DNA from: UBA5862 sp002408105
GTDB taxonomy: Bacteria > Pseudomonadota > Gammaproteobacteria > Pseudomonadales > UBA5862
Direction: 5' to 3'
Assembly (NCBI GenBank): GCA_034189125.1
Contig: JAXHVB010000077.1
Location: forward strand, 1-36,066
Length of the DNA stretch: 36,066 nt
The position numbers and the translations under genes are program-made. Positions 1 to 8,051 of the stretch are shown piece by piece (the first letter of the stretch is position 1; each line of letters starts with the position of its first letter). Under the pieces are notes generated by a model that saw only the letters and a program-made list of their open reading frames with translations, searched no databases and had not been told where the DNA came from.

Positions 1-1579
1 GCTCGATCCACAGCACCCGCTCCACTGGAGGGTCACCAGCAGGCGCCTCGCCAACCAGCTGCAGCGGCAAGGGCCGGCCTTCGGGGCCCAGGAGGGCAAC
101 TTTGAGCGGAATCAATTGAGGGCTTTTGCGCGCAGCGGGCTGGCCCGGTGAATCCGGCAACCGTTGTTCGACGTTCAGTTGATACCGGCCGGTCGTGGCA
201 TCATGGGCGTCGCGCACCCGCAAGACCGGTGTGCCAGCCTGGGAATACCAGCGACGAAACTGGTTGAGATCACGGCCTGCCACCTCCTGCAGGCAATCGA
301 CGAAGTCGTCGGTGGTCACCGCACAGCCGTCGAAGCGTTCGAAGTACAGGTCGGTGCCGCGCCGAAACTCGGTCGGACCCAGCAGTTCGTGCAGCATGCG
401 CACCACTTCCGCACCTTTCTCATAGATGGTCGTGGTGTAGAAATTCGAGATTTCGATGTAGTTCGTGGGCCGCACCGGGTGCGACATCGGGCCACTGTCT
501 TCAGCAAATTGCGCTGTTCGCAGGTGGTTGACCGCATCGATGCGCTGGACCACAGGCGAGTGCAGATCAGCGGTAAATTGCTGGTCACGAAACACGGTGA
601 ACCCTTCCTTGAGGCTCAGTTGAAACCAGTCACGGCAGGTGACGCGGTTGCCCGACCAATTGTGGAAGTACTCATGGGCGACGATGCTTTCAATGCGCTG
701 GTGTGCACCGTCCGTGGCGGTCTCGGCACTGGCCAACACACAGGACGAATTGAACAGATTGAGGCCCTTGTTCTCCATCGCACCCATGTTGAAATCGTCG
801 ATTGCTACGATGTTGAACAGGTCAAGGTCGTACTCTCTGCCATAGCGCTGTTCGTCCCACCGCATGGCATTTTGCAAAGCCGTCAGGGCGTGATCGCACT
901 TGTGCAGGTCCTTGGGTTCAACCCACATGCGCAGGCCGACTCTCCGCCCGGAGCCGGTCGTGAAGCTGCGCTCGACGTAATCCAAACGCCCTGCCACCAA
1001 GGCAAAGAGGTAGCACGGCTTCGGGAACGGATCTTCCCACTCGACCCAGTGGCGTCCACCCTCCAGGTCTCCCTGCGCCACCCGGTTGCCATTTGACAGC
1101 AACACGGGGAAACGTCGCCGGTCGGCGATCAAGGTGACGCGGTAGCTCGCCATGACGTCCGGGCGGTCGGGAAAATAGGTGATCTTGCGGAAGCCCTCCG
1201 CCTCACATTGGGTGCACAGCCGCTCGCCAGACAGGTAGAGCCCCTCAAGCGCTGTGTTGGCGGAGGGGTGGACGCGCGTCACGGTCCGCAGCAAGGCCTC
1301 ATCTCCAACGTTTCGAACCACCAGGCTGCTGGCCGTCTGGCGGTAGCGTTCCGGCGCGAGTGTGGCGCCATTCAACTGCAGTTCCACCAAGTCGAGATCG
1401 ACTCCATCCAGGTGCAGATCGCCTGGCGACGTCGACCGCGGATTCCGGCGAAGATCGAGTTCGGCGGTCACCCGTGTGGTTTCTGCGTCCAGGTCGAACA
1501 CCAAGCGCACCTCGGAAACCAGGTACCGGGGTGGCTGGTAGTCAGCAAGCTTCACCGGGTCGGGCGTGCCGTTAGGCAT
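1..1579 (-). CDS. pepN: Aminopeptidase N, M1 family (3' part beyond window)
   Basis: Zinc metallo-aminopeptidase that removes N-terminal residues from peptides in the cytoplasm. About 526 N-terminal residues are visible. The usual length is about 870-890, so roughly 350 C-terminal residues lie left of the window. The exopeptidase motif GAMEN is at residues 266-270 and the zinc motif HEYFH at 302-306. The third zinc ligand is in LKEGFTVF about 19 residues later. These positions nearly match E. coli PepN. The ATG at 1579 overlaps the end of the YeaC-like gene by 8 bases and is preceded by GGAGGTGAAG, a good ribosome binding site. It is the last visible gene of the nadK-phosphatase-rhomboid-yeaC-pepN run, so translational coupling is likely. 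Confidence 0.96.
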   Translation of the reverse strand, partial: MPNGTPDPVKLADYQPPRYLVSEVRLVFDLDAETTRVTAELDLRRNPRSTSPGDLHLDGVDLDLVELQLNGATLAPERYRQTASSLVVRNVGDEALLRTVTRVHPSANTALEGLYLSGERLCTQCEAEGFRKITYFPDRPDVMASYRVTLIADRRRFPVLLSNGNRVAQGDLEGGRHWVEWEDPFPKPCYLFALVAGRLDYVERSFTTGSGRRVGLRMWVEPKDLHKCDHALTALQNAMRWDEQRYGREYDLDLFNIVAIDDFNMGAMENKGLNLFNSSCVLASAETATDGAHQRIESIVAHEYFHNWSGNRVTCRDWFQLSLKEGFTVFRDQQFTADLHSPVVQRIDAVNHLRTAQFAEDSGPMSHPVRPTNYIEISNFYTTTIYEKGAEVVRMLHELLGPTEFRRGTDLYFERFDGCAVTTDDFVDCLQEVAGRDLNQFRRWYSQAGTPVLRVRDAHDATTGRYQLNVEQRLPDSPGQPAARKSPQLIPLKVALLGPEGRPLPLQLVGEAPAGDPPVERVLWIE

Positions 1580-1865
1580 CTTCACCTCCAGGTTCAAACG
1601 AATTGGCGTCTGCCTCTTTTTTTCGCCGGGCCTTCAGCTCCAGCGATGCGGCACTGACATCGGGGCGGGGCGGCAGGTAACCCGTGCGCGCGTGGGGCGG
1701 CATGTGCTGGCGCTCCCAAGCGATCACCAACTGCAGCGCGTGCTCCCGCTGGTCTTGGCGGAGCGCTTCACCATTCGGCCACCGGCCGATTTCGACAGCA
1801 GTCTTCAACCGCGCGTACAGGGCTGAATCGATCCCGTCGATGAGTTCACTGATGCTGGCCGCCAT
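1572..1865 (-). CDS. YeaC-like DUF1315 family protein
   Basis: Small protein of 97 residues of unknown function. The central part (ELIDGIDSALYARLKTAVE, then GRWPNGEAL, then LVIAWERQHMP and RTGYLPPRP) resembles the YeaC/DUF1315 family as I recall it. The C-terminus is charged (ELKARRKKEAD). I chose the ATG at 1865 because GAGGGG lies about 5 bases upstream. A longer reading of the frame would run through the rhomboid gene. It sits 16 bases after the rhomboid gene and overlaps the pepN start by 8 bases, so it probably shares their transcript. No catalytic motif is visible. Confidence 0.82.
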   Translation of the reverse strand: MAASISELIDGIDSALYARLKTAVEIGRWPNGEALRQDQREHALQLVIAWERQHMPPHARTGYLPPRPDVSAASLELKARRKKEADANSFEPGGEDA

Positions 1866-1881
1866 GCTGCCCCTCGGTTGA

Positions 1882-2760
1882 TTACTTGGGTTCGTGAAGC
1901 GAACCGGATCCGCGGTGCCAGCGCTGCAGCCAGACGCCGACGGTGCCGGCGAGGCACCCTGCTGCCAACCCCGAGGCGTGGGCGGTGTTCGCGATGGCGC
2001 CAAACCCAAAGGCAGTCAGCAACCCGCTGAAACCCAGGGCCAGCCATGCCAACAGCAACACCAGGATTCCCCTGGGCAATACAAACAGCGGTTCTGGGGC
2101 CAGCCGACCCCAAACCCACAAATAGCCGAAGAGTCCAAAGACAACACCCGACATGCCCCCAAACACCGCTTCCTGGGTCACCAGGGCCTGGGCGCAGTTT
2201 GAGCCCAGGCCCAAAAGGACCACCAACCCCACCAAAGCCCGCACGCCTTGCCGCACCTCAATGCGCCGACCCAGGTCCCAGAGCCACAGCATATTGAACA
2301 CCAGATGCAGCACGCCGAAATGGAGAAAAATCGGGGTGATTAGGCGCCAAGGCTGGCGCAGTGAAAAGTCCTCCAAGAAAAGGTGACCACCAACACGAGC
2401 GTATTGATAAAAAGTAAAGTCCGGCAACAGGAGCTCCCCCCCACTGAGCCAGACGATGAGTGTCACCAGAGTGGTTGCAAGCACCAATCCCAATGTCCAG
2501 GGTGTGCGCCCAACCCAGCCGACGCTTCTGCGCGCTGTGGCAGACGGCGCCACTGCCTCAGACGAAGACCAGAACGCCGCTGTGGGCTGCTCCTCAAACC
2601 GCGCGAACTGGGTCGAAACTGGCCCCACGAGCCGTGGGTCTTCCACCCAGAGCACCTGCTGGCCACGCTCTTCGCTGACCCGGTGCGACACGCCACGTCG
2701 CCCCAACCACTGACTGAACCGAATCAACTCCGGGTTTTGCGTCACCAGCACTCGGTGCAT
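1882..2760 (-). CDS. Rhomboid family intramembrane serine protease (GlpG-like)
   Basis: Intramembrane protease of 292 residues that would cleave transmembrane substrates in the inner membrane. The N-terminal ~80 residues are soluble and resemble the cytoplasmic domain of GlpG. About six hydrophobic segments follow from residue 88. The catalytic serine is in GGMSG (Ser204), the catalytic histidine in NTAHASG (His261), and the oxyanion-side residues are in LHLVFN (His152, Asn156). These spacings match GlpG. The stop is 16 bases before the YeaC-like gene. The start is one base after the stop of the metallophosphatase, which implies tight co-translation. The physiological substrate cannot be read from sequence. 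Confidence 0.93.
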   Translation of the reverse strand: MHRVLVTQNPELIRFSQWLGRRGVSHRVSEERGQQVLWVEDPRLVGPVSTQFARFEEQPTAAFWSSSEAVAPSATARRSVGWVGRTPWTLGLVLATTLVTLIVWLSGGELLLPDFTFYQYARVGGHLFLEDFSLRQPWRLITPIFLHFGVLHLVFNMLWLWDLGRRIEVRQGVRALVGLVVLLGLGSNCAQALVTQEAVFGGMSGVVFGLFGYLWVWGRLAPEPLFVLPRGILVLLLAWLALGFSGLLTAFGFGAIANTAHASGLAAGCLAGTVGVWLQRWHRGSGSLHEPK

Positions 2761-2761
2761 G

Positions 2762-3742
2762 TCAGGCCAAGGTCTCCGGGCCCACGTCTTCCCAAACGAA
2801 TTTGCTCGAATTCAATGTCTGTTCACCGTCCATGCGGTAGCAAACCAGCTTCCCCGACTTGACCGCACTGTAGTCCAGGCAGGCCATGTTGGGGCGCACC
2901 AACTCCGGATCCCCAAACCGCCAATAGTGGCCAAAGAACAAAGGCCGCTCTCCCGCTCCGTAGTGGAGCAGGCGCATGCGGTGCTCTTTCGCAATCGCCG
3001 CATTGGCGATGCTTTCCGGCAATCGATCGGGCTGAAACACCAGGTCGCCATAGGTGTCGAGGTCGCGGCCCCAGAACTTCACCCGGAACTGGGTCCGCTC
3101 CACGCCATCCTGCCCCTGTATCGAGTGGCCCTTGGGCAAAGGCAGGTCGATGCCGCGCAGCACCCGGCGCACCGTTCGTCCGGGGACGGTGTGGGGCTCG
3201 ATCGACTGGTGCAGGCTGTAAGAGTCCAGCCGATTGCGCCCGTAGGTTCGGCGAAATTGGCGGATCAGGCTATGGTCCCAGCAGGCGTGCACGACACGAA
3301 ATTTTGGAAACTCCAAGAAAAGCGGCAGCTCCAGCATCCAGTCCAAAAACTCTCGCCACTCGCCGGGGTGGTTGGCAAATTGCTCGAGGGTGGCGCGAAT
3401 GCTGAGTTCGGTGCGTTCATTGTGTTCACGCAAGTGGGTGCGCCCGCTGCCTGGCTTGGCCTCGGTGCAAAAACAAATGGCATCGTATTCGTGGTTGCCA
3501 AGAATCATAAGCGCGCTCCCGGCGTCGACCATGTCGCGGACCAAGTGCAGGGTTTCGCGAATTCTCGGCCCGCGGTCGATCACATCCCCGGTCAAGATCA
3601 GCTGCCGGGTTGGATGCTGGTAGACACCGCGTTTGCGCACATACCCCAAGCGCTCCAGCAATGCCCGCAAAGTCTGGGCACAGCCATGTACATCGCCAAC
3701 CAGGTCATACCCTTGGGGTACCGTGACCTGCGGCGCGTTCAC
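2762..3742 (-). CDS. Metallophosphoesterase, PPP-type (ApaH/PrpE-like)
   Basis: Calcineurin-like metal-dependent phosphatase of 326 residues. The metal-binding blocks are GDVHG (16-20), GDVIDRG (52-58) and GNHE (82-85), which are the PPP/ApaH hallmarks. It is longer than classical ApaH (about 280) and the C-terminal half diverges, so diadenosine tetraphosphate hydrolysis is possible but unproven. I chose the GTG at 3742, whose last two bases form the nadK stop TGA (sequence GTGA). The ORF extends upstream only inside nadK. The 4-base overlap indicates coupling to nadK. A similar nadK-phosphatase-rhomboid order is found in Pseudomonas, as I recall it. Confidence 0.88.
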   Translation of the reverse strand: MNAPQVTVPQGYDLVGDVHGCAQTLRALLERLGYVRKRGVYQHPTRQLILTGDVIDRGPRIRETLHLVRDMVDAGSALMILGNHEYDAICFCTEAKPGSGRTHLREHNERTELSIRATLEQFANHPGEWREFLDWMLELPLFLEFPKFRVVHACWDHSLIRQFRRTYGRNRLDSYSLHQSIEPHTVPGRTVRRVLRGIDLPLPKGHSIQGQDGVERTQFRVKFWGRDLDTYGDLVFQPDRLPESIANAAIAKEHRMRLLHYGAGERPLFFGHYWRFGDPELVRPNMACLDYSAVKSGKLVCYRMDGEQTLNSSKFVWEDVGPETLA

Positions 3743-4623
3743 GTCAGCTCCAGACGGTTGCCCCAGTCCAACTTGGTACGACAAATCTCGTAGAAGTTGT
3801 GCGCGAGCGGATGAACAAGTCGCAGCTTGTGAGGGCACTTGTGGATGTATATCGCGTCGCCGGGCATGACTGTGAGGTGGTCTTGCCCGTCGCAACTGAT
3901 CTGCAGACTCGAGTGGTTTTCTGTGCTCACAACAATTTTAATTTCGCTGCTCCCGGACACTACAATCGGTCGACTGCTCAGGGTATGGGCAAACATGGGC
4001 ACCAGCACAATGGCATCCAGAGCAGGATGCATGATGGGACCGCCAGCGGAAAGCGCATAGGCGGTCGACCCAGTGGGGGTCGCAACGATGAGCCCATCGG
4101 ACCGCTGGCTATACACAAACTGACCCTCAATAAATAACTCGAACTCAATCATACGGGTCGCTTTGCCTGGATGGAGCACCACGTCGTTCAAAGCCCGACC
4201 ACTGCCATGCGGCTCGCCCGCGCGTTGAATGTGGGTGTCCAGCAAAAACCGGCTTTCCATGATGTACTCGCCATCGAGCACACCAGCGACGCCATCGCAA
4301 ACTTCATCCGGGGAGATGTCGGTAAGAAACCCGAGCCGGCCTCGATTCACGCCAAGAATCGGCACCTTTTGGCGAACGAGCGCCCGCGCAGCCCCCAAAA
4401 GGCTGCCGTCACCCCCCACGACGACCGCCAGATCACACATTTCACCCAGTAGTCGCATGCTCGCGACCTGAAGCCCATGCCCAGGTAGCTCTGCCGCCGT
4501 GGACTCTTCCAGAATCACACGGCACCCGCGGGCGAGCAAGAACGACTTGAGCTGGTCGAGTGTTTCGACGACCCGCGGGCTTTCCAGGCGCCCGATCAGG
4601 CCAATGTTGCGGAACTGTTCCAT
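3739..4623 (-). CDS. nadK: NAD kinase
   Basis: Phosphorylates NAD to NADP in the cytoplasm. It is 294 residues, the usual length. The signature GGDGS is at residues 70-74, with Asp72 the expected catalytic base, and the second motif is NRGRLGFLTD near residue 93. A downstream glycine-rich block reads TPTGSTAYALSAGGP. The ATG at 4623 is preferred over an in-frame TTG seven codons upstream because the product then starts MEQFRNIGLIG, like E. coli NadK. The stop overlaps the GTG start of the metallophosphatase. A gap of about 75 bases separates it from the coiled-coil gene upstream. Confidence 0.97.
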   Translation of the reverse strand: MEQFRNIGLIGRLESPRVVETLDQLKSFLLARGCRVILEESTAAELPGHGLQVASMRLLGEMCDLAVVVGGDGSLLGAARALVRQKVPILGVNRGRLGFLTDISPDEVCDGVAGVLDGEYIMESRFLLDTHIQRAGEPHGSGRALNDVVLHPGKATRMIEFELFIEGQFVYSQRSDGLIVATPTGSTAYALSAGGPIMHPALDAIVLVPMFAHTLSSRPIVVSGSSEIKIVVSTENHSSLQISCDGQDHLTVMPGDAIYIHKCPHKLRLVHPLAHNFYEICRTKLDWGNRLELT

Positions 4624-4698
4624 GCGGGATACCACCGCCGCCAAATGGGCAGATTATCCCGGTTGGAGCGCAAGGGAGTAAACCGGCCCCGTTGGGGG

Positions 4699-6027
4699 TC
4701 AGGCCAGCTTCGCGATGGGGGTGGACTGGTGCGCCAGGCAGCGGTCACTGAAGCCCACGTCAAATTGCGCCGGCACGTCCACCCGAGGAACCGGCATCGC
4801 ACACACCGAATCACCAATCTGCGCCTGACAACAGGGATCCTCATGGTGATCGAGCCACTGCTGGTAGCGCTGCACACTCAGGCCGCACCGGGCTGCAGCG
4901 ACCCGCGTGGGGTCTTGAAGGTACTCGGCAACCTCTTCGGGTTCCAACGAAAAATGCCCAGCGCCAGGCTGATACGCCATCAGCGCGATGCCCTTGTCGC
5001 GCAGCGCAGGCAACAACCCGGCCTCCACTTCCATGGCAGCGCGAACTTGCGACTGTTCCAGCGTCCGCAACCGGGCCTCCAGCCGTTCACGGTGCTCACG
5101 CGCATAGGCCAGCTCCATCTCACGCATGTTCAGCGCCTCAAGCGCAGTACTCAGTTCGGTTTGTACCGCAGCCTGTGCTTCCAGACGCATCCGTTCGCGC
5201 GTTGCTGGGGAACCCTCAGATTCCAGCACCTCAATCGACTCCAGGTGAGCCTCAAGCTCAGCGTTTAGGCGTTTGATTTCAACCGCCTGCTGCCGCAGCT
5301 TTTCCTTGAGCTGCTGGTTGCTGGTCATCTCTTGCTGGAGCGCTTCCTGGTGGCTGTCGAGTTGCTGCTCCAGGTCCTCGACCTCGTCCCTGTGCTGTTT
5401 TCTCAACCGCCCCACTTCTTCCTTTTGGCGCGACTGCAGTGCCTCGAAGGCGAGCTTTTGGTCGCGGATGACGCGCGCAGCCTGGGCCCGGTACTTTTCA
5501 TCGAGTTCCGATCGCATCTGGGCGCGTTCTTCGGCATCGAAATGGGCCCGGATGGCTCCATCAGCAACGCCCGGCCCCGAGGAAAAACCCAGGCCCAAGC
5601 GGTTTTCGCGCACCGCGCGGGCCAGCTGAACCAACTCGTGCGTTGATCGGGAAAAGTCGGGGTCCCAGAGCTCGGCCCTGTACCACGCCAAACTGCAGCG
5701 GCTGCGGCAACAGATGCGAACCGGCCCCTGACCCATGTCCGGGCCGACGGCGCCGCTCTGATAGAGCTGCTCAAGCGGCAGGTTCCAACGCGGGTCTGCG
5801 ACCCCGTCCGCATCGAAATCGATGCGAAAGAACACCGCACCTTCGATGCGCAGCCCAGGTCGAATCCGCACGAACGTGGCGTCCACAGTTCTTCCCGCAC
5901 AATCGGGCATGGTGACCACACCATCCAGGGCGGCCTCGAACTCGACGAGCAGCATTTGCTGCTGCAGCGTTCCACGGTCGAAAAAGAACACCGCATCGGC
6001 GCAATTGTTGGATTGGTTGGAGCTCAT
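4699..6027 (-). CDS. Hypothetical coiled-coil protein with Cys clusters
   Basis: Protein of 442 residues that I do not assign to a named family. The N-terminal globular part (1-150) carries a CCxxC cluster at Cys107, Cys108 and Cys111. A long, highly charged region from about 163 to 330, rich in Glu, Gln, Arg and Leu, looks like a continuous coiled coil. The C-terminal part contains CC at 399-400, Cys409 and Cys430 and a short helical stretch (LEPEEVAEYLQDPTRVAAAR). No signal peptide or membrane segment is visible. The two Cys clusters could bind metal, which is inference. It starts at the ATG at 6027 and lies upstream of nadK, possibly in the same transcript. Automatic annotation may label it a chromosome-segregation ATPase because of the coiled coil, but no Walker motif is present. 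Confidence 0.85.
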   Translation of the reverse strand: MSSNQSNNCADAVFFFDRGTLQQQMLLVEFEAALDGVVTMPDCAGRTVDATFVRIRPGLRIEGAVFFRIDFDADGVADPRWNLPLEQLYQSGAVGPDMGQGPVRICCRSRCSLAWYRAELWDPDFSRSTHELVQLARAVRENRLGLGFSSGPGVADGAIRAHFDAEERAQMRSELDEKYRAQAARVIRDQKLAFEALQSRQKEEVGRLRKQHRDEVEDLEQQLDSHQEALQQEMTSNQQLKEKLRQQAVEIKRLNAELEAHLESIEVLESEGSPATRERMRLEAQAAVQTELSTALEALNMREMELAYAREHRERLEARLRTLEQSQVRAAMEVEAGLLPALRDKGIALMAYQPGAGHFSLEPEEVAEYLQDPTRVAAARCGLSVQRYQQWLDHHEDPCCQAQIGDSVCAMPVPRVDVPAQFDVGFSDRCLAHQSTPIAKLA

Positions 6028-6121
6028 GTACTTGACCCGTTGACCCCCGCAAGGTCACACGAACTGAGCGCACCGGATGACTTAATGGGCAACGCCAAGC
6101 CGGCTCGCGTGTCTGACAGTC

Positions 6122-6127
6122 AGTATA
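6122..6127 (-). promoter_or_regulatory. Possible -10 box for the coiled-coil gene
   Basis: The minus strand reads TATACT about 95 bases upstream of the ATG at 6027. No convincing -35 hexamer lies at the right distance, so this is only a weak candidate. Confidence 0.25.
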
Positions 6128-6148
6128 GAAAAGCCAAGTTGAGGTGCC

Positions 6149-6510
6149 GTGATGGCGTTGGCAAAATCGCCGCGCACCGGTCTGCGGCGCAAGGGCCATG
6201 GGCAGCGGACAGCCAACGGGCCGGCACCAAGCGCCCGCGAGCGAGCCCCATTGCCCGCCTGTATCCCTGCCCGCGCCGAGGTGGAGCGCCGCGTAGGCCT
6301 GCGCCGCTCGGCGATCTACCGCCGCGCGCGCGATACGCGCGAGCGATAAATGTTTCCCCCAAGCCCGTCCACGACATCGGCTCCGCCACAGTCTGGTGGC
6401 TAAAGAGCGAAATCGAGGAGTGGCAACGCACACGCATCGCTGCACGCGACGCCGGCGAGCACGGCGCGGGAGATCCGCCAGGAGAGGAGGAGACGGGCTC
6501 AGCCGCCTAA
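6149..6510 (+). pseudogene. Broken AlpA-family phage/island transcriptional regulator
   Basis: Two fragments of one AlpA-type helix-turn-helix regulator lie in different frames. The first frame, about 6272 to 6346, gives RAEVERRVGLRRSAIYRRARD and ends at a TAA at 6347. The second frame, from 6358, gives PKPVHDIGSATVWWLKSEIEEWQ and ends at 6510. Together they match the AlpA pattern (HTH, then FPxPV, then G-x-x-x-V-x-W and EIxxWxxxR). Between them is ACGCGCGAGCGAT, 13 bases that closely repeat the preceding CGCGCGCGAT, plus one extra C in a run of five. Removing both restores RARDKCFPKPV in one frame. The gene lies just past the 3' end of tRNA-Asp, the usual place for an integrated element. No integrase is visible. 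The true start is unclear, and 6149 is only the first ATG. Confidence 0.7.
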
Positions 6511-6534
6511 AGCCAGCCACCGGCATGTATGGGT

Positions 6535-6560
6535 AAAAGTATGGGCAGGAAAGGCCGCCC
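6535..6560 (-). terminator. Possible terminator after tRNA-Val/tRNA-Asp
   Basis: On the minus strand GGGCGG-CCTTTC-CTGCCC forms a 6-bp stem with one G-T pair, followed by ATACTTTT. It lies about 40 bases after the tRNA-Asp 3' end. The stem is short, so termination is plausible but weak. Confidence 0.4.
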
Positions 6561-6600
6561 GTAAATTTCCCCAATACAATCAACGTGTTGCAAAGAAATT

Positions 6601-6677
6601 TGGCGGAGCGGACGGGACTCGAACCCGCGACCCCCGGCGTGACAGGCCGGTATTCTAACCAACTGAACTACCGCTCC
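6601..6677 (-). tRNA. tRNA-Asp (GTC)
   Basis: A 77-base cloverleaf on the minus strand. It has a 7-bp acceptor stem GGAGCGG/CCGCTCC, a D-arm with AGTTGGTTAGAA, anticodon loop CTGTCAC with anticodon GTC, and a T-loop TTCGAGT. The 3' CCA is encoded at 6601-6603. It follows tRNA-Val by 19 bases and probably shares its promoter. Confidence 0.97.
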
Positions 6678-6696
6678 GCAGCGGACTCTCGGTGCA

Positions 6697-6772
6697 TGGT
6701 GGGTGGAGAGGGATTCGAACCCCCGACATTCGCCTTGTAAGGGCGACGCTCTACCAACTGAGCTATCCACCC
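6697..6772 (-). tRNA. tRNA-Val (TAC)
   Basis: A 76-base cloverleaf on the minus strand. The acceptor stem is GGGTGGA/TCCACCC, the D-arm AGTTGGTA, the anticodon loop CTTACAA with anticodon TAC, and the T-loop TTCGAAT. The discriminator is A, and CCA is encoded at 6697-6699. It is the first gene of a two-tRNA transcript. Confidence 0.97.
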
Positions 6773-6788
6773 CAGCCGAGAGGTGCGC

Positions 6789-6816
6789 ATTCTACCCGAA
6801 ACCCTTTGCATGTCAA
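6789..6816 (-). promoter_or_regulatory. Sigma-70 promoter for tRNA-Val/tRNA-Asp
   Basis: The minus strand reads TTGACA, 16 bases, TAGAAT. This is a consensus -35 and a five-of-six -10, about 17 bases upstream of mature tRNA-Val. GCGCACC follows the -10, a GC-rich discriminator typical of stable-RNA promoters under stringent control. The -35 hexamer contains the TGA stop codon of the PrpF gene (6813-6815). Confidence 0.85.
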
Positions 6817-8006
6817 AAGCCGTGAGCCCCAACTGGCGGGACCAGCCAGCCATCCATCAACACCCTGGCTGTGCGACTGAATCCGGCGCAGTTCAACTCG
6901 CCGCCCTGATCCGCAGTGGCGGCCACTTCCGCAGTCAATTCCATGGTCCCCGCTGGATGCCCAAGTCGCAGTCGAAAGGTTCCGGTGAGGCTGCTGCCAC
7001 TCGACAGTTCGCCCACCAGCGAGTCCGGTAGCGTCGCCGCCGCCACCAGGGCGATAGCGCCGGTTCCCGTGAAAGCACCGTGAGGCTGCCCCATCGACAG
7101 AACACGCGCACAAACGTCGTACTGGTCCGCGCGGATCTCCACTCCAGAACTGGTGCGGTAGTCTGCCGCAGGACCAACCAAGGCGACTTTGGGCGTCGCA
7201 GGGCAGGTGTGATCGGCCTCCTCGGGGTGCTCGACAAGCCCCATTCTTGCCGCGGCCTGGGCTCGAATCCAGGCAAGGCGCGCGAGCAATCCGGGCGATG
7301 CAGCCAGTTGCTGCGGGGTCTCGGTTCCCCGGCATCCAAAGTCGTGGGCACGCACGAACACCATCGGGTTTCCGGCGTCCACCAGGGTGGCCGACACGCG
7401 TCGGCCGCCATCATCCAGCAGCTCTTTCACTTGGCCGGTGGGCAGCAGGCCGCGGCCACAACCCGCACCGGCGGGCCGAAAGAACCGCAAATGAAGCTCC
7501 GGGCCTGCAAATGAAACGCCCGGCTCGGCAAAGCTGCCCACCTCGGCCGGGCCATTCAGTCCCCAAGGCACGTCCACTTCGATTCGCTGCGCTGTATTCG
7601 CCTGCCAAATTCGCGTGGAGCGCAGCGCTCCTGCAGCCGCTTGATGCGGCGCCGTCCATCCGCGCTCGGCAGCGAACAGGGCGACCGCCGCGGTCAGGTT
7701 TCCGCAATTTCCGGAATAATCGATCAACGCGCAGTCCGTGGCGACCTGACCGAATAGGTAGTCGACATCGAACCCCGGGCGGGTCGAGCGACTGAGAATG
7801 GCGACTTTGCTCGTGCTTGAGCTGCCCCCGCCAATCCCATCCAACTGGCGGCCACTCGGGTCGGGGCTGCCCATCATGCGCAGCAGGAGCCGGTCACGTG
7901 CCGCATTATCTGAAGGCAGGTCTTGTGCGAGAACAAACAACCCCTTGCTGGTTCCCCCCCGCATCCAAACTGCGGGAATGCGCGGCGGCCGAGGGGAGCA
8001 GGTCAT
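6813..8006 (-). CDS. PrpF family isomerase/tautomerase
   Basis: Protein of 397 residues of the PrpF family, which has a diaminopimelate-epimerase fold. Characterised members isomerise 2-methylaconitate in the methylcitrate cycle or tautomerise 4-oxalomesaconate in aromatic degradation. The N-terminal signature MRGGTSKG is at residues 15-22. The residues expected at the active site are present: Lys in STSK (Lys67) and Cys in DYSGNCGN (Cys101). ATG 8006 is chosen over a GTG three codons upstream, with GGTGG just before it. No prpB, prpC, acnD or aromatic pathway gene is nearby, so the substrate cannot be inferred. It stands alone between tRNA-Pro and tRNA-Val. Confidence 0.9.
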   Translation of the reverse strand: MTCSPRPPRIPAVWMRGGTSKGLFVLAQDLPSDNAARDRLLLRMMGSPDPSGRQLDGIGGGSSSTSKVAILSRSTRPGFDVDYLFGQVATDCALIDYSGNCGNLTAAVALFAAERGWTAPHQAAAGALRSTRIWQANTAQRIEVDVPWGLNGPAEVGSFAEPGVSFAGPELHLRFFRPAGAGCGRGLLPTGQVKELLDDGGRRVSATLVDAGNPMVFVRAHDFGCRGTETPQQLAASPGLLARLAWIRAQAAARMGLVEHPEEADHTCPATPKVALVGPAADYRTSSGVEIRADQYDVCARVLSMGQPHGAFTGTGAIALVAAATLPDSLVGELSSGSSLTGTFRLRLGHPAGTMELTAEVAATADQGGELNCAGFSRTARVLMDGWLVPPVGAHGF

Positions 8007-8051
8007 GCGGACCACCCGGGAAGGCTTGGTGAAACGAGGGCCCTACAGAAA

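Larger units (their letters stand above)
6028..6600. other. Gene-poor region next to tRNA-Asp
   Basis: About 570 bases without an intact gene. It holds the weak -10 box near 6122, the AlpA remnant and a possible terminator at 6535-6560. I see no integrase, no direct repeat of the tRNA-Asp 3' end within this stretch, and no other coding signal. Confidence 0.6.

Noticed and set aside
164..1096. Plus-strand open frame of 310 codons
   Set aside because: It is antisense to pepN, where GAMEN and HEYFH fix the coding strand and frame.
6507..6770. Minus-strand open frame of 87 codons across the tRNA genes
   Set aside because: It reads through two mature tRNAs and cannot be a real protein gene.
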